From assembly GCA_020633825.1 (NCBI GenBank), contig JACKCV010000001.1:807001-871000 (forward strand): a stretch of 64,000 nucleotides of DNA, read 5' to 3'. Source of the stretch: Fibrobacteria bacterium (lineage in GTDB: Bacteria; Fibrobacterota; Fibrobacteria; UBA5070). A program made the position numbers and the translations under genes. The notes under the pieces are model-generated. The model had not been told where the DNA came from, searched no databases, and saw only the letters and a program-made list of their open reading frames with translations. Of this stretch, positions 35,306-43,663 are shown piece after piece; within the stretch, counting starts at the first letter, position 1, and every line of letters begins with the position of its first letter.

Positions 35306-36398
35306 TTTCGTCGGACTGGCGCGCGTATTCGTGCAACAAGGTGAGGGTGCTCTCGCGGATGCTTCGCTCGGGAGGAGTGACCCCCGAGCTGAAGGAGAAC
35401 GTCCCCTTCGGAAGGTCGAGGCATCGGTACATCGCCTGGGCACCGGTCAGTTTTCCGGCCAAGGCGTGGCGGATCTGGCCGTCCTCGAACCACATCCAGG
35501 CGGATTCGCTTCCGATGCGCACCTCGACTCGTCCGGTTCGTTTGGCGGTTGCCAGGAAATGGAGAAGCTCGAGGAGACGGCCATCCCCGAGTCGGCCCTC
35601 GATTTCACCGTGTCGCGACAATTGCTCCGGACCGGGAATCACCTTTGCGAGGGTGCGGACGGTCTCCAGGATGGTCGAGACCTTGGCTCCGGGAGGAAGG
35701 AAGGCCCGGGCGGGATCCGGGGCGCGCTCGATGACGGTGGCGTCGAGCCACAGGATGGGGGTGCTCGCCACCGAGGCGTTCTTGGCCAGCGAGGCGATGT
35801 CCCCTCGGTGGGCGGATTGATCGGCGATGACCACCGTGGGGCGCACATGCGGCAGGAACTCCGCCAAGCGCGTGTTCGGGGGGAGCTTCTGGACGTCCCA
35901 GCCCGCCTTCACCATGATTTCCTCGAGGACTTCATGGCGCGTGGCCAGGAGGATCCAGCGGCGGCGCACTTCCTGGAAGCGGCGTCGGCCCACGATGATG
36001 CCGAGGATCACGAGCAAGGCGACCAGGGAAATCCCCACCGAGGCGGCGATCGTGGACCAGCGGCGATGGGTGTCCTCGATCCCGGCGCGTTCCGCGCGGT
36101 AGATCTTGGCGGTGGTCACCCGCACTCCGTTTTGAGGCGTCCAGAGCTTGCGGCCCTTGTAGACCACCTGGAGCCATCCATCCTGGGTCAGCAGGACCTG
36201 GAACTCCGTTCCGGCGCGTGCCATGGCGGTGGCCGCACCTTCCTGGAAGGTGGTGTCCCGCAGGGCCACGAGGGGTGCCTGGACAATGCCGAGAACCGTG
36301 TCTCCGGGAGGTGCCTGGAGAACTTTGGTTTCGGCCAAGGCCGGACGCTGGAAAGCGACGACAGTGGCGAGGGCCACCGCGACCGGGAGGACGCGCAT
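35283..36398 (-). CDS. Membrane protein with SH3-like, pseudo-receiver and DUF4388 domains
   Basis: 371 residues from ATG 36398. A signal-like N-terminus (VLPVAVALATVVAFQRPALA) is followed by an SH3-like extracytoplasmic part (about 25-100, TEFQVLLTQDGWLQVVYKGRKLWTPQNG). One membrane helix (IAASVGISLVALLVILGIIVG) follows, then a cytoplasmic receiver-like fold without its acidic pocket (LEEIMVKAGWDVQKLPPN, VVIADQSAHRGD). Finally comes a DUF4388/PATAN domain (about 265-345, IEGRLGDGRLLELLHFLATAKRTGRVEV, MWFEDGQIRHALAGKLTGAQAMYRCL). DUF4388 domains occur in gliding, motility and polarity regulators. This membrane-spanning layout suggests a signal-transducing scaffold. First gene of the ruvX-nadE operon. 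Confidence 0.75.
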   Translation of the reverse strand: MRVLPVAVALATVVAFQRPALAETKVLQAPPGDTVLGIVQAPLVALRDTTFQEGAATAMARAGTEFQVLLTQDGWLQVVYKGRKLWTPQNGVRVTTAKIYRAERAGIEDTHRRWSTIAASVGISLVALLVILGIIVGRRRFQEVRRRWILLATRHEVLEEIMVKAGWDVQKLPPNTRLAEFLPHVRPTVVIADQSAHRGDIASLAKNASVASTPILWLDATVIERAPDPARAFLPPGAKVSTILETVRTLAKVIPGPEQLSRHGEIEGRLGDGRLLELLHFLATAKRTGRVEVRIGSESAWMWFEDGQIRHALAGKLTGAQAMYRCLDLPKGTFSFSSGVTPPERSIRESTLTLLHEYARQSDENAKIPGH

Positions 36399-36630
36399 GG
36401 CTCGAATGTAGCTTGTGTTGCGGCAAATGCAGAGGGACAAGTTCCACCCGACCCGGCGGGAGGTCTGCCTGGGCACGGAATGCTCGAAGGCCCCGGGGAC
36501 GGCTGATGGGCGGACAGGGAGGCCTTGAGCGTCCCGGAACGTTCCCCTCGGGATGGACCGTGGGCCGACTTTCAGGCGGGGGAGAGGGTATCCTGCCGTC
36601 GAGGCGGCGTGTGGTCGGCGAAGAGGCCAT

Positions 36631-36662
36631 GCCCCCACTACCCCGAAGGCCGGGGAGGGGGC
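36631..36662 (-). terminator. Hairpin after typA
   Basis: GCCCCC/GGGGGC outer stem with CCCCG/CGGGG inner stem, 18 bases past the typA stop on the minus strand. No U-run, so terminator activity is uncertain. Confidence 0.35.
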
Positions 36663-36679
36663 GACACCCTGCTTGCGGA

Positions 36680-38518
36680 TCAGTCCTCGACGGTGGGGCG
36701 TCGGGACATGCGCTTGCGCTCGTTCTCATCGAGATAGAGCTTGCGCAGTCGGATGGATTCCGGGGTCATCTCCACGATTTCGTCGGTGTTGATCCAGGTG
36801 ATGGCGTCTTCCAACGTCATGGGGCGCGGGGGGGTCAGGACGATGTTGTCGTCCGATCCCGAAGCGCGCATGTTGGTGAGCTTCTTGCCCTTCACGATGT
36901 TCACCACCAGGTCGTCTTCGCGGCAGTGCTCGCCGATGATCATCCCGGTGTAGACGGGCACGCCGGGAGCGCAGAACATGGAGCCGCGATCCTGGAGGTT
37001 GAAGAGGCTGTACCCGGTGGTCTCGCCGTCTTCCTTGGAGATGATGGCGCCTTCCTTGCGTTCGGCGATCTCGCCCTTGATGGGCTCGTACCCCTTGAAC
37101 AGGGTCTGCATCACCGCGTATCCCCGGGTGAGGGAAAGCAGCTTGGAGCGCAGTCCGATCAAGCCCCGGGAGGGGATGTGGTACACCACGTTGGTGGCGG
37201 CCCCGTGGCTTTCCATGTGGACCATGTCCCCGCGGCGGCTGCCCAGTTCCTGGATGACCGGGCCCTGGTGCTCGGTGGGGACGTCGACGGTGAACACCTC
37301 GATGGGTTCGCAGAGTTGTCCGTCGATCTCCTTGAGGATCACCTGCGGCCGACCGACGGCGAATTCGTAGCCTTCGCGGCGCATCTTCTCGATGAGGATC
37401 GAAAGGTGCAGAACGCCACGGCCGGAAACCAGGAACTTGGAGGGGTCGGCCTGCTGCTGGACGCGCAAGGCCACGTCGCCGAGAGCTTCGCGGCGGAGTC
37501 GTTCGCCGATCTGGGTGCTGGTCACGAACTTGCCTTCGCGGCCGGCGAAGGGGGAGTCGTTGACCTGGAAGATCATGCTGATGGTCGGGGGGTCGACCGT
37601 GATGCGCTCCTGGATCACCGGGCGCTCCGGATCGGTGATGGTGTCGCCGAGCTCGAAGTCGGGGACGCCGGCGACCTGGATGATCTGGCCGGGGCCGACT
37701 TCGGACATCTCGGTGAGCTTCAGGCCGAGGTAGGCGTAGATCTTGGTGCAGCGGGTGCGCTTGATGGAGCCGTCGGGCTGGGAGAGTCCGATGGTCTGGT
37801 TCACCTTGAGGGTGCCCTGCTTCACGCGGCCGATGGCCAGACGCCCGAGGAATTCCGAGTAGTCCAGCGAGCTGATCAGCATCGACAGGGGAGCGTCGGC
37901 CTCGCCCTTGGGGGCGGGGATCTTCTCGACGATCATGTCGAAGAGCGGGGTGAAGTCGGAATCGGGGTCTTCCATCTCCTTGCGGCAGACGCCGTTGCGG
38001 GCCGCCGCGTAGATGTGCGGGAAGTCCAGTTGGTGGTCGTTGGCACCCAGCTCCAGGAAGAGGTCGAACACCTTGTCCAGCGAGCCGTGGGGGTCGCAGC
38101 CGGGGCGGTCGATCTTGTTGACGACCACGATGGGCTGGAGGTTGAGCTCGAGCGCCTTCTGGAGGACAAATCGTGTCTGGGCCATCGGGCCGTCGAAGGC
38201 GTCGACCACCAGGAGGACGCCGTCGACCGTGGAAAGCACGCGCTCCACCTGGCCGCCGAAGTCGGCGTGTCCGGGAGTGTCCACGATGTTGATGAAGTGG
38301 CCCTTGTAGCTGATGGACGTGTTCTTCGAAAGGATCGTGATGCCACGCTCCCGTTCGAGGTCGTTGTTGTCCATCACGCGTTCCGCCACCTCCTGGTTCT
38401 CACGGAAGGCGCCTCCCTGACGCAGGAGCTGATCGACGAGGGTGGTCTTCCCGTGGTCGACGTGAGCGATGATGGCGACGTTGCGGATCTTGCTGGATTC
38501 TATCATGGCGCGCGGCAA
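36680..38518 (-). CDS. typA: Translational GTPase TypA/BipA
   Basis: 612 residues. TypA/BipA is a ribosome-binding GTPase related to EF-G and LepA, active in 50S assembly and stress adaptation. The G domain has G1 AHVDHGKTT, G2 RERGITI, G3 DTPGHADFGG and G4 NKIDRPG. It is followed by EF-G-like domains and the TypA-specific C-terminal domain (SRRGDMVHMESHG, PSRGLIGLRSKLLSLTRGYAV, YTGMIIGEHCREDDLVVNIVKGKKLTNMRASGSD). TTG 38518 has GGAG 5 bases upstream, while ATG 38506 (IESSKIRNVAI) is the conventional start but lies 17 bases from that site. Divergent from efp. Confidence 0.94.
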   Translation of the reverse strand: MPRAMIESSKIRNVAIIAHVDHGKTTLVDQLLRQGGAFRENQEVAERVMDNNDLERERGITILSKNTSISYKGHFINIVDTPGHADFGGQVERVLSTVDGVLLVVDAFDGPMAQTRFVLQKALELNLQPIVVVNKIDRPGCDPHGSLDKVFDLFLELGANDHQLDFPHIYAAARNGVCRKEMEDPDSDFTPLFDMIVEKIPAPKGEADAPLSMLISSLDYSEFLGRLAIGRVKQGTLKVNQTIGLSQPDGSIKRTRCTKIYAYLGLKLTEMSEVGPGQIIQVAGVPDFELGDTITDPERPVIQERITVDPPTISMIFQVNDSPFAGREGKFVTSTQIGERLRREALGDVALRVQQQADPSKFLVSGRGVLHLSILIEKMRREGYEFAVGRPQVILKEIDGQLCEPIEVFTVDVPTEHQGPVIQELGSRRGDMVHMESHGAATNVVYHIPSRGLIGLRSKLLSLTRGYAVMQTLFKGYEPIKGEIAERKEGAIISKEDGETTGYSLFNLQDRGSMFCAPGVPVYTGMIIGEHCREDDLVVNIVKGKKLTNMRASGSDDNIVLTPPRPMTLEDAITWINTDEIVEMTPESIRLRKLYLDENERKRMSRRPTVED

Positions 38519-38703
38519 AGTAGCTCCTGCAGGGGAAATGCACGAAGCATTTCTCTCGTGGAGCGGGAGATCCGCATCTCTCCCGGGGTGCGGACCCGGC
38601 CGGGGAGGCGGTCCGGGACGTTCGGGTGGCGAAGGCGCGAGGATCGAATTACATTCCCCATCCTTCCGCTACCGACAAGTCCGCCATCCAGGAGAAGCGA
38701 TCC

Positions 38704-39270
38704 ATGGGCATGATCCCATCCAACCTTTGGAAAAAGCGCATGCGCGTCCAGATCGAAGGCGTCCCGTACGTCTTCGTCGAAGTCGACTTCGTGAAGCCGG
38801 GCAAGGGCCAGGCTTTCCTGCGTTGCCGCTTGAAGTCCCTCCTCGACGGTCGCCAGCTGGAGCGGACCTTCAAGTCGGGCGAATCCCTCGAGGAGGCCGT
38901 GGTGGAGGAGTTCCCCATCCAGTTCCTGTATGCCGACGGGGAGACCTGGCACTTCATGAACCAGGAAAACTTCGAGGAAGTCGATCTGAACAAGGATCAG
39001 ATGGACGGCGCGGAGCGTTTCCTGCTCCCCGAAATGGTCTGCAGCGTCATGATGTTCAATGGCAAGCCCATCGGCGTCACTCCGCCCACCTTCGTGGAAC
39101 TCATGATCACCTACTGCGAGCCGGGACTCAAAGGCGATACCACCAACACCCCTTTCAAGCCCGCGACGCTGGAAACCGGTGCGGAGATCGCAGTTCCCTT
39201 GTTCGTCGAAAACAACGAGAAAATCAAGATCGACACCCGCGACGGCTCCTATGTGGAGCGCGTGAAGTAA
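38704..39270 (+). CDS. efp: Elongation factor P
   Basis: 188 residues from ATG 38704 (AGGAGA 8 bases upstream). EF-P enters the ribosomal E site and rescues polyproline stalling. Domain I has VEVDFVKPGKGQAFLRCRLKSL, keeping the loop Lys (PGKGQ) that is post-translationally modified in many bacteria; no modification enzyme is nearby. FKSGESLEEA, EMVCSVMMFNGKPIGVTPPTFVELMI and KIDTRDGSYVERVK complete domains II and III. EF-P may matter here because nearby proteins such as the M48 peptidase have proline-rich stretches. Confidence 0.93.
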   Translation: MGMIPSNLWKKRMRVQIEGVPYVFVEVDFVKPGKGQAFLRCRLKSLLDGRQLERTFKSGESLEEAVVEEFPIQFLYADGETWHFMNQENFEEVDLNKDQMDGAERFLLPEMVCSVMMFNGKPIGVTPPTFVELMITYCEPGLKGDTTNTPFKPATLETGAEIAVPLFVENNEKIKIDTRDGSYVERVK

Positions 39271-39278
39271 AATCTTGC

Positions 39279-39310
39279 GGTCGTGAACCCGGTCGCCCGG
39301 GTTCGCGACC
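39279..39310 (+). terminator. Hairpin after efp
   Basis: Stem GGTCGTGAACCC paired with GGGTTCGCGACC (one G-U) around a short loop, starting 9 bases after the efp stop. No T-run follows, so it may be a weak terminator or an mRNA-stabilising end. Confidence 0.5.
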
Positions 39311-39328
39311 AAGCACACGAGAAACACC

Positions 39329-39357
39329 TTGTCTTTCCGGACAGGGCACTCTACTTT
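39329..39357 (+). promoter_or_regulatory. Promoter of secreted paralogue 1
   Basis: TTGTCT at 39329-39334 and TACTTT at 39352-39357, spacer 17. The -35 box is the same hexamer as in the sulfur-carrier promoter. The start codon is 56 bases downstream. Confidence 0.5.
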
Positions 39358-39412
39358 CCGGCTACTCACTCTTCCTTTGTTGTCCCTTCACCAGTACCCT
39401 CAGGAGATACCT

Positions 39413-41080
39413 ATGAGCAAGACTGCTCTCTCCCTGGCCGGTGTTGCCCTTCTGGCAACCTCTGCCGCGGCGGACCTCACGCTCGGAACATTCGACCTTC
39501 CCGCGGCGGACTCCTCCGAAGTCAAGACCCTCTACGGTGCGTCTTCCTTCTCGAATGCAAATTCTCCCCGCTCCCTGGCTGTGAAGGGCGGAGCTCTCGA
39601 GCTCACCACTACCCTGGGCATGGACGCCGATGCCTACTCGGCCAACGCCGGCATCATCGTGCCGTTGAACAATCTGTGGGCCCCCAAGGACATCCGTTCC
39701 GCCACGGCCGTCACCTTCGACATCTGGGGCTCCTCCAAGTTCAAGGTGAACTTCGCCCTTGGTTCCGAGATCTATCCGTTCTCCGACAAAGGCGTGGTCA
39801 AGGTGACCAACCTCAACGTCACCACCGCCAAGCAGTCCGTCACCATCGGCCTGAGCCCGGTGTGCGAGCTCGAATACCTCGAGTGGATGGACGACGCCGA
39901 GAAGTACCCCGACGGCATCAATCCCGTCTACGTCACCGATCCCAGCGATCCCGACTACGCCAACGCCGACCTCAACGTCGCCATGGCGGTCAAGCAGGTT
40001 CAGTTCAACATCGACCCCACCTGGGGTACCGGTGGCAAGTCGGTCACCGCTCCCGCTGGTGCGACCACCCTGTCCGTCGACAACATCGTCGTCGTCGGCG
40101 CCAACAAGTACGATCCGGTTGTCGGTCTGACCTGCGGCGCGGGGCTGCCTTCTGTCGTGTTCTCGCCCATGACCGGCGAAACCTTCGACCAGAACATGAC
40201 CGGTGGCTACTGGTACACCTTCGCCGACGATGAAGCGGCCGGTGACGCCCTGGGTGCCTCCAAGATCAATCTGGGAACCGCCAAGAAGTGGCACATGGAC
40301 ACTGCAAATGGTGCCGTGGTCCTCAATGCCGACCTGAACAAGATCGTCGACGGCGCCTTCCACAAGTACGCGGGCTTCGCCGCGGTTGGCACCGGCGCTC
40401 CCGAGATGACCTACCTGGATCTCACCGGCCTCGTCGGCATGAGCTTCGCTATGATGATTCCCGAAGGCCTTTCCATCGATCCCACCAAGGTCGAGGGCGT
40501 GCATTTCCAGGTCCAGGAGATGTCGGTTGGCGACTCCGTGACCCACGAAGTCATGATTCCCGGCACCCAGGTGGCTGCTGGCGAGCAAATCTGCGTCGAC
40601 ATCGACCAGTTGAAGATGCCGGACTGGTACCGCAACTTCGAGGACGGCACTCCCCGCCCTGGCTACGTGCCGTTCAGCCCGCACGATGTCGTCAAGTTCA
40701 ACTGGATGCTCAAGCTCAACGAAGGCGACACCGCTGCCGCTGCCCAGGGCTTCGCGATCGGACCCGTCACCTTCTACGGCTTGGCCGCTCTGCCTGATCC
40801 GATCCTCACCTGCGATCCCGAGATCGAGGTCTGCCCCGACGCCGTCAAGGGTCGCGTGGTGCGCTCCGCCTTCACCGCTTCCTACGCCAACAGCATCCTG
40901 TCGGTCAAGGGACTCGAAGGCTACAAGACCGTCGACGTGCTCTCCCTCACCGGTGCTCGCGTGGCTTCCTTCAAGGTCGGCTCCGCTGCCAAGATCCGCC
41001 TGGATCGCGGCGCCTACATGCTCGTCGCTCGCGGTGAAGGCATGAAGACCATGTCCCGCACCCTCGCGGTCGCCAAGTAA
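39413..41080 (+). CDS. Secreted two-module protein with T9SS-like C-terminal tail, paralogue 1
   Basis: 555 residues from ATG 39413 (AGGAG 6 bases upstream). Signal peptide SKTALSLAGVALLATSAAA. Module 1 (about 20-240) begins DLTLGTFDLPAADSSEVKTLYG and closes TLSVDNIVVVG. Module 2 (about 250-465) begins VVFSPMTGETFDQNMTGGYWY and closes GFAIGPVTFYGL. Both look like galactose-binding/CBM11-type beta-sandwiches. A short Cys-containing linker (LTCDPEIEVCPD) precedes a 60-residue tail (VDVLSLTGARVASFKVG ... RLDRGAYMLVARGEG) that resembles type A sorting domains of the type IX secretion system. No catalytic motif, so a secreted or surface binding protein is inferred. First of three tandem paralogues. 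Confidence 0.82.
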   Translation: MSKTALSLAGVALLATSAAADLTLGTFDLPAADSSEVKTLYGASSFSNANSPRSLAVKGGALELTTTLGMDADAYSANAGIIVPLNNLWAPKDIRSATAVTFDIWGSSKFKVNFALGSEIYPFSDKGVVKVTNLNVTTAKQSVTIGLSPVCELEYLEWMDDAEKYPDGINPVYVTDPSDPDYANADLNVAMAVKQVQFNIDPTWGTGGKSVTAPAGATTLSVDNIVVVGANKYDPVVGLTCGAGLPSVVFSPMTGETFDQNMTGGYWYTFADDEAAGDALGASKINLGTAKKWHMDTANGAVVLNADLNKIVDGAFHKYAGFAAVGTGAPEMTYLDLTGLVGMSFAMMIPEGLSIDPTKVEGVHFQVQEMSVGDSVTHEVMIPGTQVAAGEQICVDIDQLKMPDWYRNFEDGTPRPGYVPFSPHDVVKFNWMLKLNEGDTAAAAQGFAIGPVTFYGLAALPDPILTCDPEIEVCPDAVKGRVVRSAFTASYANSILSVKGLEGYKTVDVLSLTGARVASFKVGSAAKIRLDRGAYMLVARGEGMKTMSRTLAVAK

Positions 41081-41166
41081 GATTCTCCGAAGCCTTCCTC
41101 GAGAAGGCGGAATTCGGAAACGTCGGAGCCTCGTCCCTTTCGTGGGGGCGAGGTTTTTTTGTTTCC
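41081..41166 (+). repeat. 86-bp 3'-UTR element, copy 1
   Basis: Starts right after the stop of paralogue 1. Nested hairpin TCCGAA-GCCTTC / GAAGGC-TTCGGA is followed by a terminator. 83 of 86 bases match the copy after paralogue 2 (43097-43182), far above the similarity of the coding regions. Paralogue 3 has no copy. Confidence 0.85.
41129..41160 (+). terminator. Rho-independent terminator after paralogue 1
   Basis: Stem CCTCGTCCC with GGGGGCGAGG (one G-U), loop around TTTCGT, then seven T. It lies inside the 86-bp duplicated 3'-UTR element. Confidence 0.82.
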
Positions 41167-41337
41167 TGCTCCCTGCTCCCTGCTCTCTTCGGCGAGGGAC
41201 GTCCAAGCCCCGAGGAACGTGGTGACTGGGTTGGGTGCGGAATTCCCGGGAGCCGAAGGGGACCGGATCCTCTCGCTGGTGGCACCAGGGGGAGCGAGGG
41301 ACTCTGGTGGCGAGAAAGGAGGATAGGCGGATCTCGG

Positions 41338-41413
41338 CTTGGTTCATCGACCGAATGAACCAAGAACCGATATCCGGCGACTCACCGTTTGGTGATCGGT
41401 TTCTAACTTTTTT
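41338..41413 (+). promoter_or_regulatory. Structured leader of paralogue 2: perfect inverted repeat plus hairpin and T-run
   Basis: CTTGGTTCAT (41338-41347) and its exact complement at 41355-41364 are separated by 7 bases. Immediately after, AACCGA pairs with TCGGTT (41365-41370/41396-41401) and TCACC with GGTGA (41382-41386/41391-41395), followed six bases later by TTTTTT (41408-41413). All this lies 48-124 bases before the start codon. It could be an operator pair, an attenuator or a terminator. No clear -35/-10 pair is seen between it and the gene. Confidence 0.5.
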
Positions 41414-41461
41414 CACGCCGATTCCTTGTTGTGCCCCCCCCTCCCTTCCCTGGAGATCCCC

Positions 41462-43096
41462 ATGACTCGCCTGGCAACCCTTGCCTTGGCCTTGGCTCCG
41501 TTCGCCCACGCCGACCGGAACTTGGGTACCTTCGACACCCCCGCACCCGACTCGGTGGCGGTCCGCCAGATGTATGGTGCCATCGCCACGAGCAACCCCT
41601 CCTCCTCCCGTGCCCTCTCCGTGGACAGCGGAGCCCTGAAGCTGACCGCCACTCTGGGCATGGAGACGGATTCCTATTCCGCGAGGGCTGGCGTCACCGT
41701 TCCGTTGAACATTTTGTGGACGCCCATCGACATCCGAAGGGTTGGTGCCGTCTCCTTCGACATCTGGGGCTCTTCGACCTTCAAGGTCAACGTCTCCCTT
41801 GGCTCCGAGATCTATTCGTACGGAGAGCAGGGGGTTGTGAAGGTCACCAATGTTCCCGTGACCACGACCAAACGGAGAGTCACCATCGTCCTGAGCCCCG
41901 TGTGCGAACTCGAGTACCTCGATTGGATGGACGACCCCGACAAATACCCCGGTGGCATCGATTTCGTGTATAGCACCGATCCCAGCGACCCTGACTACTC
42001 CAATACCGAGCGCAATGTGGCCATGAGCGTCCAGAGCGTCCAATTCGCGATCGACCCCACCTGGGGCGTCGGCGGCAAGTCGGTGACGGCACCCTCCGGC
42101 CCCACCACGCTCTCGATCGACAACATCGTCCTCGAGGGGGGAAATGTGATCGAAGAGTCCGGGTGTTTCGCGTATTGGGGGCTTCCTTCCGTCGTCTTCT
42201 CGCCCATGACGGGGGAATTCTTCGACCGCAACAGGTCCGGGGGTTTTTGGTATACCTTCACCGACGCGGCAGCCTCCGGGAACGTTCGTGGTTCTTCCAA
42301 GATCAACCTGGGGACGGCCCAACAGTGGCACATGGACACCACGATGGGGACGGTCGTTCTCGACGCCGACCTGGACCGGCGGGTGGGTGGTGTCTACCAC
42401 CCCTACGCGGGATTCGCAGGTGTGGGTACGAGCACACCCGAGAACACGGTTCTCGATCTCACCGGCTTGAGGGCCATCGGATTCCCCATGATGATTCCCG
42501 ATACCCTTACCCTCGACCTCCGGAAGGTCGAGGGAGTGCTCTTCCAGGTGCAGGAACTGTCCGTGGGGGATTCCGTGACCCACGAAGTCCTGATTCCCGC
42601 GTGGCAGGTCGCTCGCGGAGATGAACTCTGCGTCGACATCGACCTGTTGAAGATGCCGGATTGGTTTAGCACCTTCGAGGATGGCACCCCCCGCCCCGAC
42701 TACAAGCCCTTCAGCCCGCACGATGTGGTCAAGTTCAACTGGATGCTCAAATTGAAGGACGGGGACACCACCGCCATCTCCCAGGGGTTCGCACTCGGCC
42801 CCATCACCTTCTACGGATTGGACTCCCTGCCCGCGCCCAAGTCCTTCGATCCCAATTCGGTACATCGTGGTCTCGGCCCCTCTTCCTTCACGGCCTCCTA
42901 TGACAAGGGGCTCCTGTCGGTCGGCGGACTCGAAGGCTACACGTCGGTGGAAGTTCTTTCCGTGCGTGGTGCGCGCGTGACCTCCTTCCAGGTTGGCTCT
43001 GCATCCAAGATCCGCCTGGATCGCGGCGCCTACCTGCTTGTCGCACGTGGCGAAGGCAGGCAGACCATGTCCCGCAAGCTGGCGGTCGCCAAGTAA
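41462..43096 (+). CDS. Secreted two-module protein with T9SS-like C-terminal tail, paralogue 2
   Basis: 544 residues from ATG 41462 (GGAG 6 bases upstream). Signal peptide TRLATLALALAPFAHA. Same architecture as paralogue 1: module 1 from RNLGTFDTPAPDSVAVRQMYG to LSIDNIVLEGG, module 2 from VVFSPMTGEFFDRNRSGGFWY to GFALGPITFYGL, then the tail (VEVLSVRGARVTSFQVG, RLDRGAYLLVARGEG). The linker between module 2 and the tail lacks the two Cys of paralogue 1. This is the most diverged of the three in its N-terminus and signal peptide. Its 3'-UTR is almost identical to that of paralogue 1. Confidence 0.82.
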   Translation: MTRLATLALALAPFAHADRNLGTFDTPAPDSVAVRQMYGAIATSNPSSSRALSVDSGALKLTATLGMETDSYSARAGVTVPLNILWTPIDIRRVGAVSFDIWGSSTFKVNVSLGSEIYSYGEQGVVKVTNVPVTTTKRRVTIVLSPVCELEYLDWMDDPDKYPGGIDFVYSTDPSDPDYSNTERNVAMSVQSVQFAIDPTWGVGGKSVTAPSGPTTLSIDNIVLEGGNVIEESGCFAYWGLPSVVFSPMTGEFFDRNRSGGFWYTFTDAAASGNVRGSSKINLGTAQQWHMDTTMGTVVLDADLDRRVGGVYHPYAGFAGVGTSTPENTVLDLTGLRAIGFPMMIPDTLTLDLRKVEGVLFQVQELSVGDSVTHEVLIPAWQVARGDELCVDIDLLKMPDWFSTFEDGTPRPDYKPFSPHDVVKFNWMLKLKDGDTTAISQGFALGPITFYGLDSLPAPKSFDPNSVHRGLGPSSFTASYDKGLLSVGGLEGYTSVEVLSVRGARVTSFQVGSASKIRLDRGAYLLVARGEGRQTMSRKLAVAK

Positions 43097-43182
43097 GATT
43101 CTCCGAAGCCTTCCTCGAGAAGGCGGAATTCGGAAACATCGGAGCCTCGTCCCTTTCGTGGGGGCGAGGCCTTTTTGTTTCC
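43097..43182 (+). repeat. 86-bp 3'-UTR element, copy 2
   Basis: Second copy of the element at 41081-41166, with three substitutions in 86 bases. It includes the same nested hairpin and terminator and starts directly at the stop codon of paralogue 2. Confidence 0.85.
43145..43176 (+). terminator. Rho-independent terminator after paralogue 2
   Basis: Same CCTCGTCCC/GGGGGCGAGG stem as copy 1, with five T after two C. Part of the duplicated 3'-UTR. Confidence 0.75.
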
Positions 43183-43663
43183 AGCCTGCTCCGATCCCGG
43201 GACAAGGTTCGCGACAAATACCCAGGCCGCGGGGTTCCTCCTGAGATCGCCGGGATGCGCCTCCCTGGAGAGACGTGCGATTCCCGCAGGGGATGCGCCC
43301 ATTCCGACCTGTCCCATGCGTTGCCCTTCGTGCCTTGAAAGACAAATAATGTCATCATGTCGACGGGGGGGCGTCCTGCTTCGCGAGTGGTCGGAGTGGG
43401 GGGCGTCCGGAAATCCTCCCGGCCCCGGAAAAGTTCCTCCGTATTGACAAAAAGTGCTTCGGGGATTGAACCCGCCATCCCGCCCCGGCGACTCAATCAA
43501 GGAAGCAAGCAGGGAGCCATTCGAATCTCGAGCTTGCCGGCCCCGATTCCAATGCGGGGTTCTCCCCGTCGCGGGAGAACGCCTTCCCGGAGAGGTTGTC
43601 CTCGCCCGGGGTTTCGATCCATTCCCCATTCTTCGCGCCCACCTTTCTCAGGAGCAACCTCCC
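43183..43663. other. Long intergenic leader before paralogue 3
   Basis: About 480 bases without a supported gene. A TTGACA at 43444-43449 could be a -35 box, but the expected -10 position reads TTGAAC/TGAACC, so the promoter is not convincing. The frame of paralogue 3 stays open upstream to 43454, but no ribosome site or signal peptide occurs before ATG 43664. Confidence 0.4.

Noticed and set aside
39362..43345. 1327-codon open frame on the minus strand opposite paralogues 1 and 2
   Set aside because: It mirrors the two secreted genes; the plus-strand products have signal peptides, ribosome sites and conserved modules. The minus frame is a by-product of high third-position GC.
43444..43472. 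Promoter for paralogue 3 at TTGACA 43444
   Set aside because: The -35 is perfect, but no acceptable -10 lies 16-18 bases downstream.
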